In this document: positions 1 to 7,102 of the stretch, one piece after another | How the letters are laid out: each line of letters opens with the position of its first letter | Numbering within the stretch: the first letter of the stretch is position 1 | Source: G963674665 sp964609625 | GTDB taxonomy: Bacteria; Desulfobacterota; Desulfovibrionia; Desulfovibrionales; Desulfovibrionaceae | Length of the DNA: 26,368 nt | Assembly (NCBI GenBank): GCA_964609625.1 | Contig: CAZSRS010000048.1 | Span: forward strand, 1 to 26,368 | Direction of reading: 5' to 3' | Notes under the pieces: model-generated | Databases searched by the model: none | Seen by the model: the letters and a program-made list of their open reading frames with translations, nothing else | Told to the model about the DNA's origin: nothing | Position numbers and translations under genes: made by a program

Positions 1-93
1 GATGTTATGCACAAAAAACGGCGAAAATGTGCCTATCACTGTCGAACCTGGGATGGTCTCTTTTTTCGGGCCGCAGCCGCAATCGTTGCACAT
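1..93 (-). CDS. 5' end of a CxxCxC protein, cut by the window edge
   Basis: Only the first 31 codons are visible; the frame stays open to base 1. The protein begins MCNDCGCG and continues with KKE, IPG and a hydrophobic SPFF segment. The start is well supported: GGAGG (99-103 on the complement) sits 5 nt before the ATG at 93. HypB GTPases, which insert nickel during hydrogenase maturation, often start with an MCxxCGC metal-binding motif, and hypF lies elsewhere in this window. However, the residues after the motif do not show the His-rich stretch or helix I would expect of HypB, so identity is left open. It could be any small zinc- or iron-binding protein. Confidence 0.5.
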   Translation of the reverse strand, partial: MCNDCGCGPKKETIPGSTVIGTFSPFFVHNI

Positions 94-171
94 GGCATCC
101 TCCGTGGCGTTTCTGCAATGCGTAGCACGAAATTCGCTCTCATGCCTTGCGCGGCTGTTTATCCAGTGACG

Positions 172-201
172 TTGATGATATGATGCGCGCATACGTAACA
201 T
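172..201 (+). promoter_or_regulatory. possible sigma70-like promoter of the XRE gene
   Basis: TTGATG (172-177) and TAACAT (196-201) are separated by 18 bp, upstream of the broken XRE gene. The spacer contains the palindrome ATGCGCGCAT. The repeat CATACG-taa-CATACT overlaps the -10 and could be an operator. Evidence is pattern only. Confidence 0.3.
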
Positions 202-231
202 ACTGCGCAACCATGATATTGTGAGACCATT

Positions 232-519
232 ATGAGCAGAAAGACCATGGCCCAGAGGAAAGAGAAGCTGCTGCAAGACCCTGTATTCAAGCAGGAGTAC
301 GACGCGTTGGAGGAGTCCTTCAACTTGACCAGGGCATTGATGCACGCGCGTGTCGCCGCGCATTCGACACAGGAACAGGTGGCCACGAGAATGCATACCA
401 AGCAGTCGGTCGTGGCCAGGCTGGAATCAGACCGCTCCCTGCCCAGCCTGCGCACACTACACTAGTACGCCGAGGCCACCGGCACCCGGCTGCGCATCAG
501 CTTCGATCCGCTTGCCTGA
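232..519 (+). pseudogene. XRE/HigA-family HTH regulator broken by an in-frame TAG
   Basis: The first 77 codons encode an antitoxin-like helix-turn-helix protein. A helical lead (DPVFKQEYDALEESFNLTRAL) is followed by an HTH with TQEQVATRM, KQSVVARLES and LPSLRTL. A TAG at 463-465 interrupts it, yet the same frame continues with YAEATGTRLRISF and ends at TGA 517-519. That tail is the usual ending of this family, so the intact product would be about 94 aa. Truncation falls between the last HTH helix and the C-terminal strand. No HigB/RelE-type toxin gene is visible upstream. The true start may be the ATG at 247; neither start has a clear ribosome binding site. A recent nonsense mutation in an orphan antitoxin is the simplest reading. 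Confidence 0.7.
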
Positions 520-530
520 GTACGTGCCAC

Positions 531-562
531 GGGGGGCGTCCGTCCACGCCCCCCTGCTTTTT
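531..562 (+). terminator. strong intrinsic terminator
   Basis: A perfect 9-bp stem (GGGGGGCGT, 531-539, with ACGCCCCCC, 546-554) has a 6-nt loop and is followed by TGCTTTTT. It lies 12 nt after the TGA of the XRE reading frame, so it ends that transcript. Confidence 0.8.
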
Positions 563-579
563 CCCGCCCGAGTCCGGCC

Positions 580-1098
580 TCACTGTATAGTGAAATTCCT
601 GCGTACCTCGAATTCCTGGTTCTTGAGTTCGTCGTGCAGGACCACGATGAACACATACTCCCCTGCGGGCAGTTGCCCCAGGCTGAAGTCGTTGGTCATG
701 TAGACGTCGAGCACGGGCTTGGCCGTGTTCAGATGCATGTCCAGCAGCTTGGCTTTGTCGTAGATCACCTCCCCGGCAGCGGTTTCCAGCCTGAGGTCCT
801 GGGTCAGCCAAAACTCGTAGCGCCCCTGCGCCATGTTGGTGAACCAGTTCAGGGGCTCGAAATACGCCACGAACTCCCCGCCAACGGGGAACACCGGATC
901 ACTCAAGGGAATGAAAGTGCCGTAGTTCAGGACCTTGCGGCAGAAGGTGAAGTCGTTGATGCCCAGGCTTCCCTTGTTCTGCATCTCGATGATCTGCCGT
1001 TTCAGTTCAAGGATCATCTCGGCGTCGTCCGCCCATGCCGGTACGGCCGCCACACACAGCAACACCACCGCCAGCAACGTCCACAATACTCTCTTCAT
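580..1098 (-). CDS. secreted protein of unknown function (172 aa)
   Basis: I do not recognise the family. The N-terminus (MKRVLWTLLAVVLLCVAA...PAWA) is a clear signal peptide with likely cleavage after residue 23, so the mature protein of about 149 aa is periplasmic. It contains a short helix (ILELKRQIIEMQ) and then a beta-rich part with motifs such as FVAYFEPLNWF, RYEFWLTQDLRLE and AGEYVFIVVLHDEL, resembling a small immunoglobulin-like or beta-sandwich fold. The ATG at 1098 is preferred over an upstream in-frame start at 1116 because GGGAGGA lies just before it. It follows the EamA gene by 14 bp, so the two are probably cotranscribed. Confidence 0.7.
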   Translation of the reverse strand: MKRVLWTLLAVVLLCVAAVPAWADDAEMILELKRQIIEMQNKGSLGINDFTFCRKVLNYGTFIPLSDPVFPVGGEFVAYFEPLNWFTNMAQGRYEFWLTQDLRLETAAGEVIYDKAKLLDMHLNTAKPVLDVYMTNDFSLGQLPAGEYVFIVVLHDELKNQEFEVRRNFTIQ

Positions 1099-1112
1099 GC
1101 TCTCCTCCCGCC

Positions 1113-2111
1113 TCACGGGCGCCTGTTTGCCGCATCACCCCCACACCTGGGGACACCCTGGTGGCGAATTTTATCCCGAGAAGATGGTTCTTGGCAAACA
1201 GACAAGACGTTTTCGGTACGCCTTTTTCCCATGCGGGGCGGGTTGACACCCGACAGCATGGCAATGGCCACGAGCACACAGGCGCAGCCGGCCGCGTGCC
1301 GGGGGCCGATGCCTTCGCCCAGGAACAAGGCCGCGAAGCCCAGGGCGCTCACCGGCAGCAAGGCCGTGAACACCGCCGCCACACTCCCGGAAACCCGCAC
1401 CACGCCCCGGAACCAAAGCAGGTAGGCCAGGGCCGAGATGAACACCCCATAATAGAACAGCACCCCCCAGGTGGCGGGGGCGATGGCCGCCAACTCCAGT
1501 TCCCGCCATTGCCACAGGGCCAGGGGCGCGAACTGGACCAGGCCGGCCAGGCTCACGGCCGTGGCCGCGCCCAGGGCCGATATCTCCGAGCGCAGCCCCT
1601 TGCGCAGGAGCAGGAACAGGGACTCGCAGACCACAGCGCCCAGGACCAGGGTCAGGCCCCAGAGGCTCGCGCCGCCGCCATTGGTGGCGGGAGAGGCCAG
1701 CAGGGCCAGGCCCAGCACGCTGGCCGCGATGCCCAGCAGCACACGCCTGGTGGGGCGCTCTCGCAGAAAGAGCCACGAAAACAGCGCCATGCACGCCGGC
1801 GTGGTACTGGTGACGATGCCGGCCGCGCCGGCATCCACGTGCTTCAGCCCTTCGAGCAACAGCAGGTTGAACAGGTACGCGCCGCACAGGGCCTGGATAA
1901 AGATTATGCCCCAGTCGCGAAGGCACAGCCGGGGCAAGCGCCCCTCCAGCATCCGGCACAAGGGAACCAGCAGGCAACAGGCTACGAGGAAACGAAAGCC
2001 CAGACTGAAATGGATGGGCAAATGCAACACCACGTGCTTGCCCGCCACCACCGAACTGCCCACGATGACCATGGCCAGCGAGAGATCGCGATACGCTCCG
2101 AAGTTCCGCAC
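1113..2111 (-). CDS. EamA/DMT-family inner-membrane exporter
   Basis: This is a drug/metabolite transporter superfamily protein with about ten hydrophobic helices in two EamA repeats. The first runs from roughly LAMVIVGSSVVAGKHV to FLRERP, the second from GLTLVLGAVVCESLFLL to LFLGEGIGPRHAAG. The helix 4-5 hallmark (GIVTSTTPACMALFSWLFL) is present. A GTG at 2111 is chosen because AGGAGG (2118-2123) lies 6 nt before it; an ATG at 2135 in the same frame is possible but has a weaker site. Substrate is unknown. An AraC regulator gene lies upstream in the same direction and may control it. The last 40-45 residues (from about GVNPPRMGKRR) are not membrane-like and appear to be a C-terminal run-on. 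Confidence 0.85.
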   Translation of the reverse strand: MRNFGAYRDLSLAMVIVGSSVVAGKHVVLHLPIHFSLGFRFLVACCLLVPLCRMLEGRLPRLCLRDWGIIFIQALCGAYLFNLLLLEGLKHVDAGAAGIVTSTTPACMALFSWLFLRERPTRRVLLGIAASVLGLALLASPATNGGGASLWGLTLVLGAVVCESLFLLLRKGLRSEISALGAATAVSLAGLVQFAPLALWQWRELELAAIAPATWGVLFYYGVFISALAYLLWFRGVVRVSGSVAAVFTALLPVSALGFAALFLGEGIGPRHAAGCACVLVAIAMLSGVNPPRMGKRRTENVLSVCQEPSSRDKIRHQGVPRCGGDAANRRP

Positions 2112-2162
2112 GGACAGCCTCCTTTGTTGGAGCATTTCATCCCTGCAAAGGGTTAAATACTC

Positions 2163-2270
2163 GCGCGCACAGGACGTGCGCGCTTGAAGCGAAGCGGAAG
2201 AGAGCATTGGAGAAAACCACGTTTTTCCCAATGCTCCGCCCCTGTAATACAAGACGTATTTCGGGGGCGT
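2163..2270. repeat. three consecutive inverted repeats between the AraC and EamA genes
   Basis: Hairpin 1 is GCGCGCAC (2163-2170) with GTGCGCGC (2176-2183). Hairpin 2 pairs 2202-2217 (GAGCATTGGAGAAAAC) with 2221-2236 (GTTTTTCCCAATGCTC): 14 Watson-Crick pairs, one GU and one mismatch, around a 3-nt loop. Hairpin 3 pairs 2237-2250 with 2256-2269 (12 Watson-Crick pairs, one GU and one mismatch). None has a good U tract on the minus strand. They lie in the leader of the EamA gene or the trailer of the AraC gene and may act as attenuators, terminators or RNA-stability elements. Confidence 0.65.
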
Positions 2271-2307
2271 TATGCTCCGATTCCGTCGTGTGATACGCTG
2301 TCGCGCG

Positions 2308-3162
2308 TCACCGTTCTTGAAGCATCTTGCGGTATTGTCCGGGCGGAACGCCCAGGATGCGCTTGAATTCGCGCGTGAAGTGGCTCTGGTCCGCGAACCC
2401 GGCCAGCAGGGCGATCTCGGCCAGGGATTCCGCCCCCGGCAATCGCGAGCGGGCGTATTCCACACGGCGCAGCAACTGGTAGCGCGCCGGCGGCAGGCCC
2501 GTGCTGCGGCCGAACACCCGTACCAAGTGAAACGGGCTCATGCCCGCCTGTCTGGCCAGGTCGGCCAACCGGATGTCCTCGCGGAACTTGGCGTCCAGGC
2601 ACTCGCGTGCCAGGCGCACGGCCCTGGGCTCGCTCCCGGCCCTGGGCAGGCCCCGCGCCCCCGCGGCGTGCAACGAGACCCAGCGGGTGAGCGCGGCCAG
2701 GAGCCTGCTGTCCAGCTCCAATCCGGCGACACCGTCCCGCTCCAGCGCCAGGTGCAGGCCGCGCACCTGCGCCGCCAGCACCGGGTCCTCCAACACGCCC
2801 TGGGAGAAGTCCGGCAAGCCGTCGCGCCCCGTCTCCCTGGCCGCGGCGTGCACCAAGTCCGGCGCCAGGTAGAGCATGCGGTAGCTCCAGCCCGCCCCGC
2901 CGCCGGCGTCGCCGTTGTGCACCTCGCCGGGCGCCACCAGGCTCACGCTGCCGGCAGGCGCCAAGTGCTCCCGCCCCAGGTAGTCGAAGCGCAGGCCGCC
3001 CTGCTCGATGACGCCCAGGGCGTAACAATCGTGGAAGTGGCGGGCGAAGCGCTGCCGCCGGTACGTGGCCCTGAGCAGTTCCACGCCGGGCAGGCGTTGG
3101 TCCCTGAAGTACCGCGCCTCTTCACGTAGGGGCGCTGCGGCATGGCCGTACGATGTTTCCAT
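2308..3162 (-). CDS. AraC-family transcriptional regulator
   Basis: A 284-aa regulator with an N-terminal cupin-like AraC sensor domain (FARHFHDCYALGVIEQG and APGEVHNGD) and a C-terminal pair of helix-turn-helix motifs of about 100 residues. HTH 1 is DIRLADLARQAGMSPFHLVR and HTH 2 is SLAEIALLAGFADQSHFTRE, ending in the typical GVPPGQYRK. Such proteins bind a small ligand through the cupin and activate a nearby promoter. The downstream EamA exporter is the obvious candidate target, though that is inference from order. The start is taken at ATG 3162 (METSYGHA); the frame is open further upstream and no good ribosome binding site decides the matter. Confidence 0.88.
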   Translation of the reverse strand: METSYGHAAAPLREEARYFRDQRLPGVELLRATYRRQRFARHFHDCYALGVIEQGGLRFDYLGREHLAPAGSVSLVAPGEVHNGDAGGGAGWSYRMLYLAPDLVHAAARETGRDGLPDFSQGVLEDPVLAAQVRGLHLALERDGVAGLELDSRLLAALTRWVSLHAAGARGLPRAGSEPRAVRLARECLDAKFREDIRLADLARQAGMSPFHLVRVFGRSTGLPPARYQLLRRVEYARSRLPGAESLAEIALLAGFADQSHFTREFKRILGVPPGQYRKMLQER

Positions 3163-3235
3163 GCAGATCACTGTACGCCGGAAACAGGTCCCTGTCTTGA
3201 ATGATCTTGCGCCCAGGGCCCCCCTGATCAAGGCT

Positions 3236-4366
3236 TCAGCGCATGCGGGCCTTGAGGCGCATGATCCGGCCGTGGGACTCCTGGATACGCGCCAGGGGAA
3301 TCTCGCCGCTCCTGACCTTGGCCACCAGCATGTCCACCACCTTGGTGGCCACCAGGGGATCGTAGTTCAGGTTGTTGCCGAAGAGCAGCACGTCCACCCC
3401 GGCGTTGACGCATAGGGTCACGGCTTGCTCCAGGCCGTAGAAGGAGGTCACGGCCTTCATCTGCATGTCGTCGGAGAACACCAGGCCCTGGTAACCCAGC
3501 CGCTGCCGCAGTAGCCCAGTGATCACGGCGCGGGACAGGGTGGCAGGATAGTCCGGGTCGAGCTTGGCGTTGAACACGTGGGCCGTCATCACCGCGTCCA
3601 CCACCCCCGCGGCGAACAGCCGCTTGTAGGGGATGAGTTCGGACTCCGTCCAGGTGTCGCTAACGTCGGCCATGCCGTGGTGCGAGTCGTTCCAGGTGCT
3701 GCCGTGTCCGGGAAAGTGCTTAAGGCAGCTCATGATCCCGGCCTCCGCCAGCCCCTGGATGAAGGCCTGGGCCTGGAGCGCCACGGTCTCGGGATCGGCC
3801 GAAAAGCTGCGGCCCAGCTTGCCGATGGCCGGGTTGTTCGGGTTGACGTTCACGTCCACCACCGGTGCCAGGTCCATGGTGACACCGGCCTGGGCCAGTG
3901 TCAGGCCCATTGCCTTGGCCTGCTGCCGGGTGAACTCCAGGGAGCCGCGCTCCCCCAGCTCCTGGGCCGAGAGCGTGTCCGGGAAGCCGTGCTTGGGGGA
4001 AAACCGCGCCACACGCCCCCCTTCCTGATCCGCCAGCACGAGCAGCGGGGCCGGGGCGCGCTGTGCGAGGTATTCCACCAGGGAGCGCACCTGCTCCGGG
4101 CTCTGGATGTTACGCACCGGTGAGTTCAAGGCCACGTCCGTGGCGAAGAGCACCACCCCCCCCACGCGTCCCTCGGCCACGTCGCGGGTGATCTGGTCGC
4201 TTTCCGTGAGCGCCAGGCCCCGGAAGCCGATCATGACCATCTGCCCGGCCATGCGCCGGAGTTCGGCCTCGGAAACCGTCGCGGCCCCGGCGATGCAGGG
4301 GGCGAGGATCCAGAGCAGGGCAAACAGAGACACCGCCGCCACGCAGCGTGTACGAGTCGCGATCAT
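3236..4366 (-). CDS. glycoside hydrolase family 3 beta-N-acetylhexosaminidase, exported
   Basis: A 376-aa family 3 glycosidase of the NagZ type, which removes N-acetylglucosamine from muropeptides or similar glycans. Visible hallmarks are DQEGGRVARF (112-121), KHFPGHG (216-222) followed by D227 and H229 of the His-Asp dyad loop, and FSDDM (297-301), whose aspartate should be the nucleophile. Classical NagZ is cytoplasmic, but this one has an N-terminal hydrophobic signal (FALLWILAPCIAGAA, about 15-29), so it probably works in the periplasm or is lipid- or membrane-anchored. Ribosome binding site AAGGAA precedes the ATG at 4366. It lies 27 bp after the small YqaE-like gene. Confidence 0.88.
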   Translation of the reverse strand: MIATRTRCVAAVSLFALLWILAPCIAGAATVSEAELRRMAGQMVMIGFRGLALTESDQITRDVAEGRVGGVVLFATDVALNSPVRNIQSPEQVRSLVEYLAQRAPAPLLVLADQEGGRVARFSPKHGFPDTLSAQELGERGSLEFTRQQAKAMGLTLAQAGVTMDLAPVVDVNVNPNNPAIGKLGRSFSADPETVALQAQAFIQGLAEAGIMSCLKHFPGHGSTWNDSHHGMADVSDTWTESELIPYKRLFAAGVVDAVMTAHVFNAKLDPDYPATLSRAVITGLLRQRLGYQGLVFSDDMQMKAVTSFYGLEQAVTLCVNAGVDVLLFGNNLNYDPLVATKVVDMLVAKVRSGEIPLARIQESHGRIMRLKARMR

Positions 4367-4393
4367 GTACGTTTCCTTGTGCTGGTCGGAAGT

Positions 4394-4552
4394 CTATTTC
4401 TTGGCAATGACCCAGATGGCGTGCACCAATCCGGGGATGTACCCCAACAGCGTGAGCAAGATGTTCAACCAGAAGTGCCCCCCGATGCCTACCTGCAGAA
4501 ACACCCCCAGAGGGGGGAGCAGAATCGCCAGCAGAATCCGCAGTAAATCCAT
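4394..4552 (-). CDS. YqaE/Pmp3-family small membrane protein (UPF0057)
   Basis: A 52-aa hydrophobic peptide with two transmembrane helices. The family pattern is clear: LLRILLAILLPPLGVFLQVG, then FWLNILLTLLGYIPGLVHAIWVI, with a final AKK. Pmp3/YqaE proteins affect membrane potential and salt or stress tolerance, but the molecular activity is not settled. The start at 4552 (MDLLRI) is chosen over a longer frame to 4600 because AAGGAG lies 9 nt upstream and the extra 16 residues are Cys/Arg-rich and unlike the family. It sits between cobI and the hexosaminidase gene. Confidence 0.88.
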   Translation of the reverse strand: MDLLRILLAILLPPLGVFLQVGIGGHFWLNILLTLLGYIPGLVHAIWVIAKK

Positions 4553-4621
4553 AACCTCGTTCTCCTTGTCGCAGCAACGGATGCATCTGCATGCAGCCAC
4601 TACGCAGGGAGTTCGGGAACG

Positions 4622-5353
4622 TCAAGCACCTTCTTTCTTTACCAGCAGCAGGGAGAAGTAGTGCGGCGTGTCCGTGATCTGGTCCAGATCCTCGCAGATG
4701 CGCTCCCCTTGCATGCCGATGCGGGAGCAGAACAGGGTCTTGGTCAGGGGACCGCAGTCGCGCAGCATGCGCACGATGGCGGGATAGTTGCGGTAGGCCT
4801 TGAGCACCACGGCGTTCTCGGCCAGGCGGCAGAGTTGGCTGAAGCGCTCGGCGTCGGCCTGCCCCGAGGTCAACACCAGGCTCTCGCCGGACTCTACCAG
4901 CACGGTGCGGCTGGCCGCGGCCGCGGCCTGGAACGAGGTGACGCCGGGGACGATCTCCACCCGCGCACCCGGCGCTTGCGCCTCCAGTTCCCGTAGCAGG
5001 TAGCCGAAGGTGCTGAAGAGCATGGGATCGCCCAGGGTCAGGAAGGCCGCGTCCTTGCCCTGACGGAGCGCTTCGACCACCAGGCCGGCGTTCTGCTGCC
5101 AGGCCTGATGCAGGGCCTCGGCATCCCTGGTCATGGGGAAGCCCAGACGCACGATCTCGCACCCCTCGCGCAGGTGGGGCGTGGCGATGTCCTTGGCGTT
5201 GGAAAAGTCGTTCTTGGTGGATGCCGCGGCAAAGACCACGTCTACCCTGCCGAGGATGCGCGCGGCCTTGAGGGTGATCAGCTCGGGATCGCCCGGCCCC
5301 ACGCCGATGCCGTAAAGCGTGCCGTGGCCATCCATCATTTCGTTGTTCTTCAC
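4622..5353 (-). CDS. cobI: precorrin-2/cobalt-factor II C20-methyltransferase
   Basis: An SAM-dependent tetrapyrrole methylase of about 243 aa that methylates C20 of (cobalt-)precorrin-2 early in corrin synthesis; anaerobic pathways call it CbiL. Motifs are YGIGVGPGDPELITLKA at the N-terminus, FLTLGDPMLFSTFGYL in the middle and EIVPGVTSFQAAAAA, all typical of the CobI/CbiL branch. The GTG at 5353 is preferred because AAGGAG lies 10 nt before it; ATGs at 5338 and 5335 would give nearly the same protein. It is the last gene of the riboswitch operon, and its cobalt-containing substrate follows directly from CbiK. Confidence 0.9.
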   Translation of the reverse strand: MKNNEMMDGHGTLYGIGVGPGDPELITLKAARILGRVDVVFAAASTKNDFSNAKDIATPHLREGCEIVRLGFPMTRDAEALHQAWQQNAGLVVEALRQGKDAAFLTLGDPMLFSTFGYLLRELEAQAPGARVEIVPGVTSFQAAAAASRTVLVESGESLVLTSGQADAERFSQLCRLAENAVVLKAYRNYPAIVRMLRDCGPLTKTLFCSRIGMQGERICEDLDQITDTPHYFSLLLVKKEGA

Positions 5354-5409
5354 GTGGATGCAACTCCTTGAATCAATACCGCAAACTTCCGGTTGTCGTG
5401 ATTGTGTCG

Positions 5410-6390
5410 TCACTCCTGCCCGCCGAAGAGCAACCGCGCCAGTTCCAGGGCAGCGTCGGCCGACTGCGGGCCGGGGCGGGAAAAGCGCTTCTCGTCCACC
5501 ACGAATGTTCGGCCGCTCCGCACGCAGGCCAGGGAACGGAAGTGCGGCCGCTCGGAAAAGGATACCGGCGTAGGATTCATTGGTCCCTGCTGCGTCAGGC
5601 AGACCTCGGGATCCAAGCGCAACAGCTCCTCCTCGTTGAGGCGTACGAGCCGTTCCCCCCCCACCAAACAATTGCGCCCCCCGGCGGCTTGGATCAGGGC
5701 GTCGATCATGGAGCCCTGCCCCGCGGCCAGGAGGTTGGGATAGCGGACCTCGTAGAACACGCGCGGCCTGGACAATTCTCCGGCCAAACCCCGCGCCTTG
5801 TCCAGGGTGGCGCGCATGGCGCGCTCCAGCTCCATTGCGTGGGCTTCACGGCCGCAGAGCATGGCCATGCGCCGGATCACGGAAAACAGCTCCTCGAAAT
5901 CCCGGGCCTCGAAGAACGCCGTGGTCACGCCCAGGCGCTCCAAGGCCAGGAGGGGCAGCGAGGCGTCCTTGCGCCCCCCCATTTGCAACACCAAGTCCGG
6001 CCGCAGCCCAGCCAGCAGTTCTACGTTGGGGCGCATGTGCGTACCGATGCTGGGGCGATCGGCCAGTTCCAGGGCGGTGTCGGCGTCGGTACGCGCCGCC
6101 ACTGCGTCCCCCGCGCCCAGGGCCAGGAGGATGTCTGTCAGGGCGCCGTACAGGGGCACGATGCGGTCCGCGGGCCGCTCCAACACCACCTCTTGGCCCC
6201 GGTCGTCAACGATGCGGACCTCGGCACCTGCCTGGTTCAGGGGCAGGAGCAACGCAAGCAGCGGCAACAGCGCCCATGCCCAAACTCTGGCCCTAGCTCC
6301 GGGCAAGTCCGTTCCTGGGCGCCAGCACTGCCTGGGGCGCCCTGCGTCCCGCGGGCGCGGGGTGTTCGATGACGGTGAACGACGTTTCAT
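5410..6390 (-). CDS. periplasmic binding protein of a cobalamin/metal-chelate ABC transporter (BtuF-like)
   Basis: A class III (TroA/BtuF/FepB-like) binding protein: VRIVDDRGQEVVLERPADRIVPL starts the mature domain, followed by GAGDAVAARTDAD, ELLAGLRPDLVLQMG and a C-terminal RPHFRSLACVRSGRTFVVD. A hydrophobic export signal (WALLPLLALLLPL) lies just before it. The ATG at 6390 has a perfect GGAGG 6 nt upstream but overlaps the ATPase gene by 98 nt and adds about 28 basic, proline-rich residues. A TTG at 6306 with AGGA 6 nt upstream would give a more normal signal peptide and only a 14-nt overlap. Ligand is inferred from context: cobalt, cobalamin or a precursor. Confidence 0.85.
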   Translation of the reverse strand: MKRRSPSSNTPRPRDAGRPRQCWRPGTDLPGARARVWAWALLPLLALLLPLNQAGAEVRIVDDRGQEVVLERPADRIVPLYGALTDILLALGAGDAVAARTDADTALELADRPSIGTHMRPNVELLAGLRPDLVLQMGGRKDASLPLLALERLGVTTAFFEARDFEELFSVIRRMAMLCGREAHAMELERAMRATLDKARGLAGELSRPRVFYEVRYPNLLAAGQGSMIDALIQAAGGRNCLVGGERLVRLNEEELLRLDPEVCLTQQGPMNPTPVSFSERPHFRSLACVRSGRTFVVDEKRFSRPGPQSADAALELARLLFGGQE

Positions 6391-7102
6391 AGACTGCCTC
6401 CAAAATCTCCCGTGTGAAGACCTCTCGCGTGGGGCCCTGGGCCAGGATGCGCCCCTGGTGCAGAAACACCAGCCTGTGGCAGTAGAGCGCGGCCAGGTTC
6501 AAGTCGTGGGAAGCCATGAGCACGGCGGCGCCGGCGGCGGCGCGTCCGGCCAATGCCTCGCAGGCCGTGACCGCGTGGGCCGGATCCAGACCCGTGGCCG
6601 GCTCGTCCAGCAGCAGCACCGCCGGGCCGGTGTCCGCCACCTGGGCCAGGGTGCGGGCCAGGAAGGCGCGTTGCAGCTCGCCGCCCGAGACCTGCCTCAC
6701 ACCGCGCCCGGCCAAATGCGCTAGGTCGGTCAGGGCCAAGGCCCTATCGGCCGCGGCATAATCCTCGGCTCCCAGGCGTTCCCAGAAGCCCAAATGCGGA
6801 TAGCGCCCCATGAGCACCAGACCGCGCAGAGTCAGGCCCTCGGGCGGCTCGGCCCGCTGGGGCGCGCAGGCCAGCAGCCGAGCGCGCTCCCTGGGTGCGT
6901 AGACGGCCAAAGGCCGCCTCCCCAAGGCGATCTCTCCGGCCAGGGGAGGAAGCACCCCGGAAAGCGTCAGCAACAGCGTGCTCTTGCCGCTGCCGTTGGG
7001 GCCCAGCAAGGCCACCAGTTCGCCGGCTCCGACCTCCAGGTTCACGTCCTGAAGCACTGGAGGCGCGTCAAAGCCGCAGGCAAGATTCTGGACCCCGAGC
7101 AT
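6293..7102 (-). CDS. ABC transporter ATPase, FecE/BtuD type
   Basis: A 269-aa ATP-binding subunit. Walker A GPNGSGKST is at 34-42, signature VSGGELQRA at 138-146, Walker B VLLLDEP at 162-168 with the catalytic Glu, and the switch His is in ASHDLNL (197-203). Tyr/Pro spacing (MGRYPHLGFWE) is typical of the siderophore, heme and cobalamin class. The start codon overlaps the permease stop (TGATG), a coupling arrangement. The C-terminal 30 or so residues are Arg/Pro/Ala-rich and overlap the beginning of the next reading frame. Confidence 0.93.
   Translation of the reverse strand: MLGVQNLACGFDAPPVLQDVNLEVGAGELVALLGPNGSGKSTLLLTLSGVLPPLAGEIALGRRPLAVYAPRERARLLACAPQRAEPPEGLTLRGLVLMGRYPHLGFWERLGAEDYAAADRALALTDLAHLAGRGVRQVSGGELQRAFLARTLAQVADTGPAVLLLDEPATGLDPAHAVTACEALAGRAAAGAAVLMASHDLNLAALYCHRLVFLHQGRILAQGPTREVFTREILEAVYETSFTVIEHPAPAGRRAPQAVLAPRNGLARS

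Noticed and set aside
463..465. TAG read as pyrrolysine
   Set aside because: No Pyl machinery or methylamine genes are in the window, and a nonsense mutation in a dispensable orphan antitoxin is simpler.
2111..2465. N-terminal extension of the EamA frame into the AraC gene
   Set aside because: The extra residues have no membrane character, and a strong AGGAGG marks the GTG at 2111.
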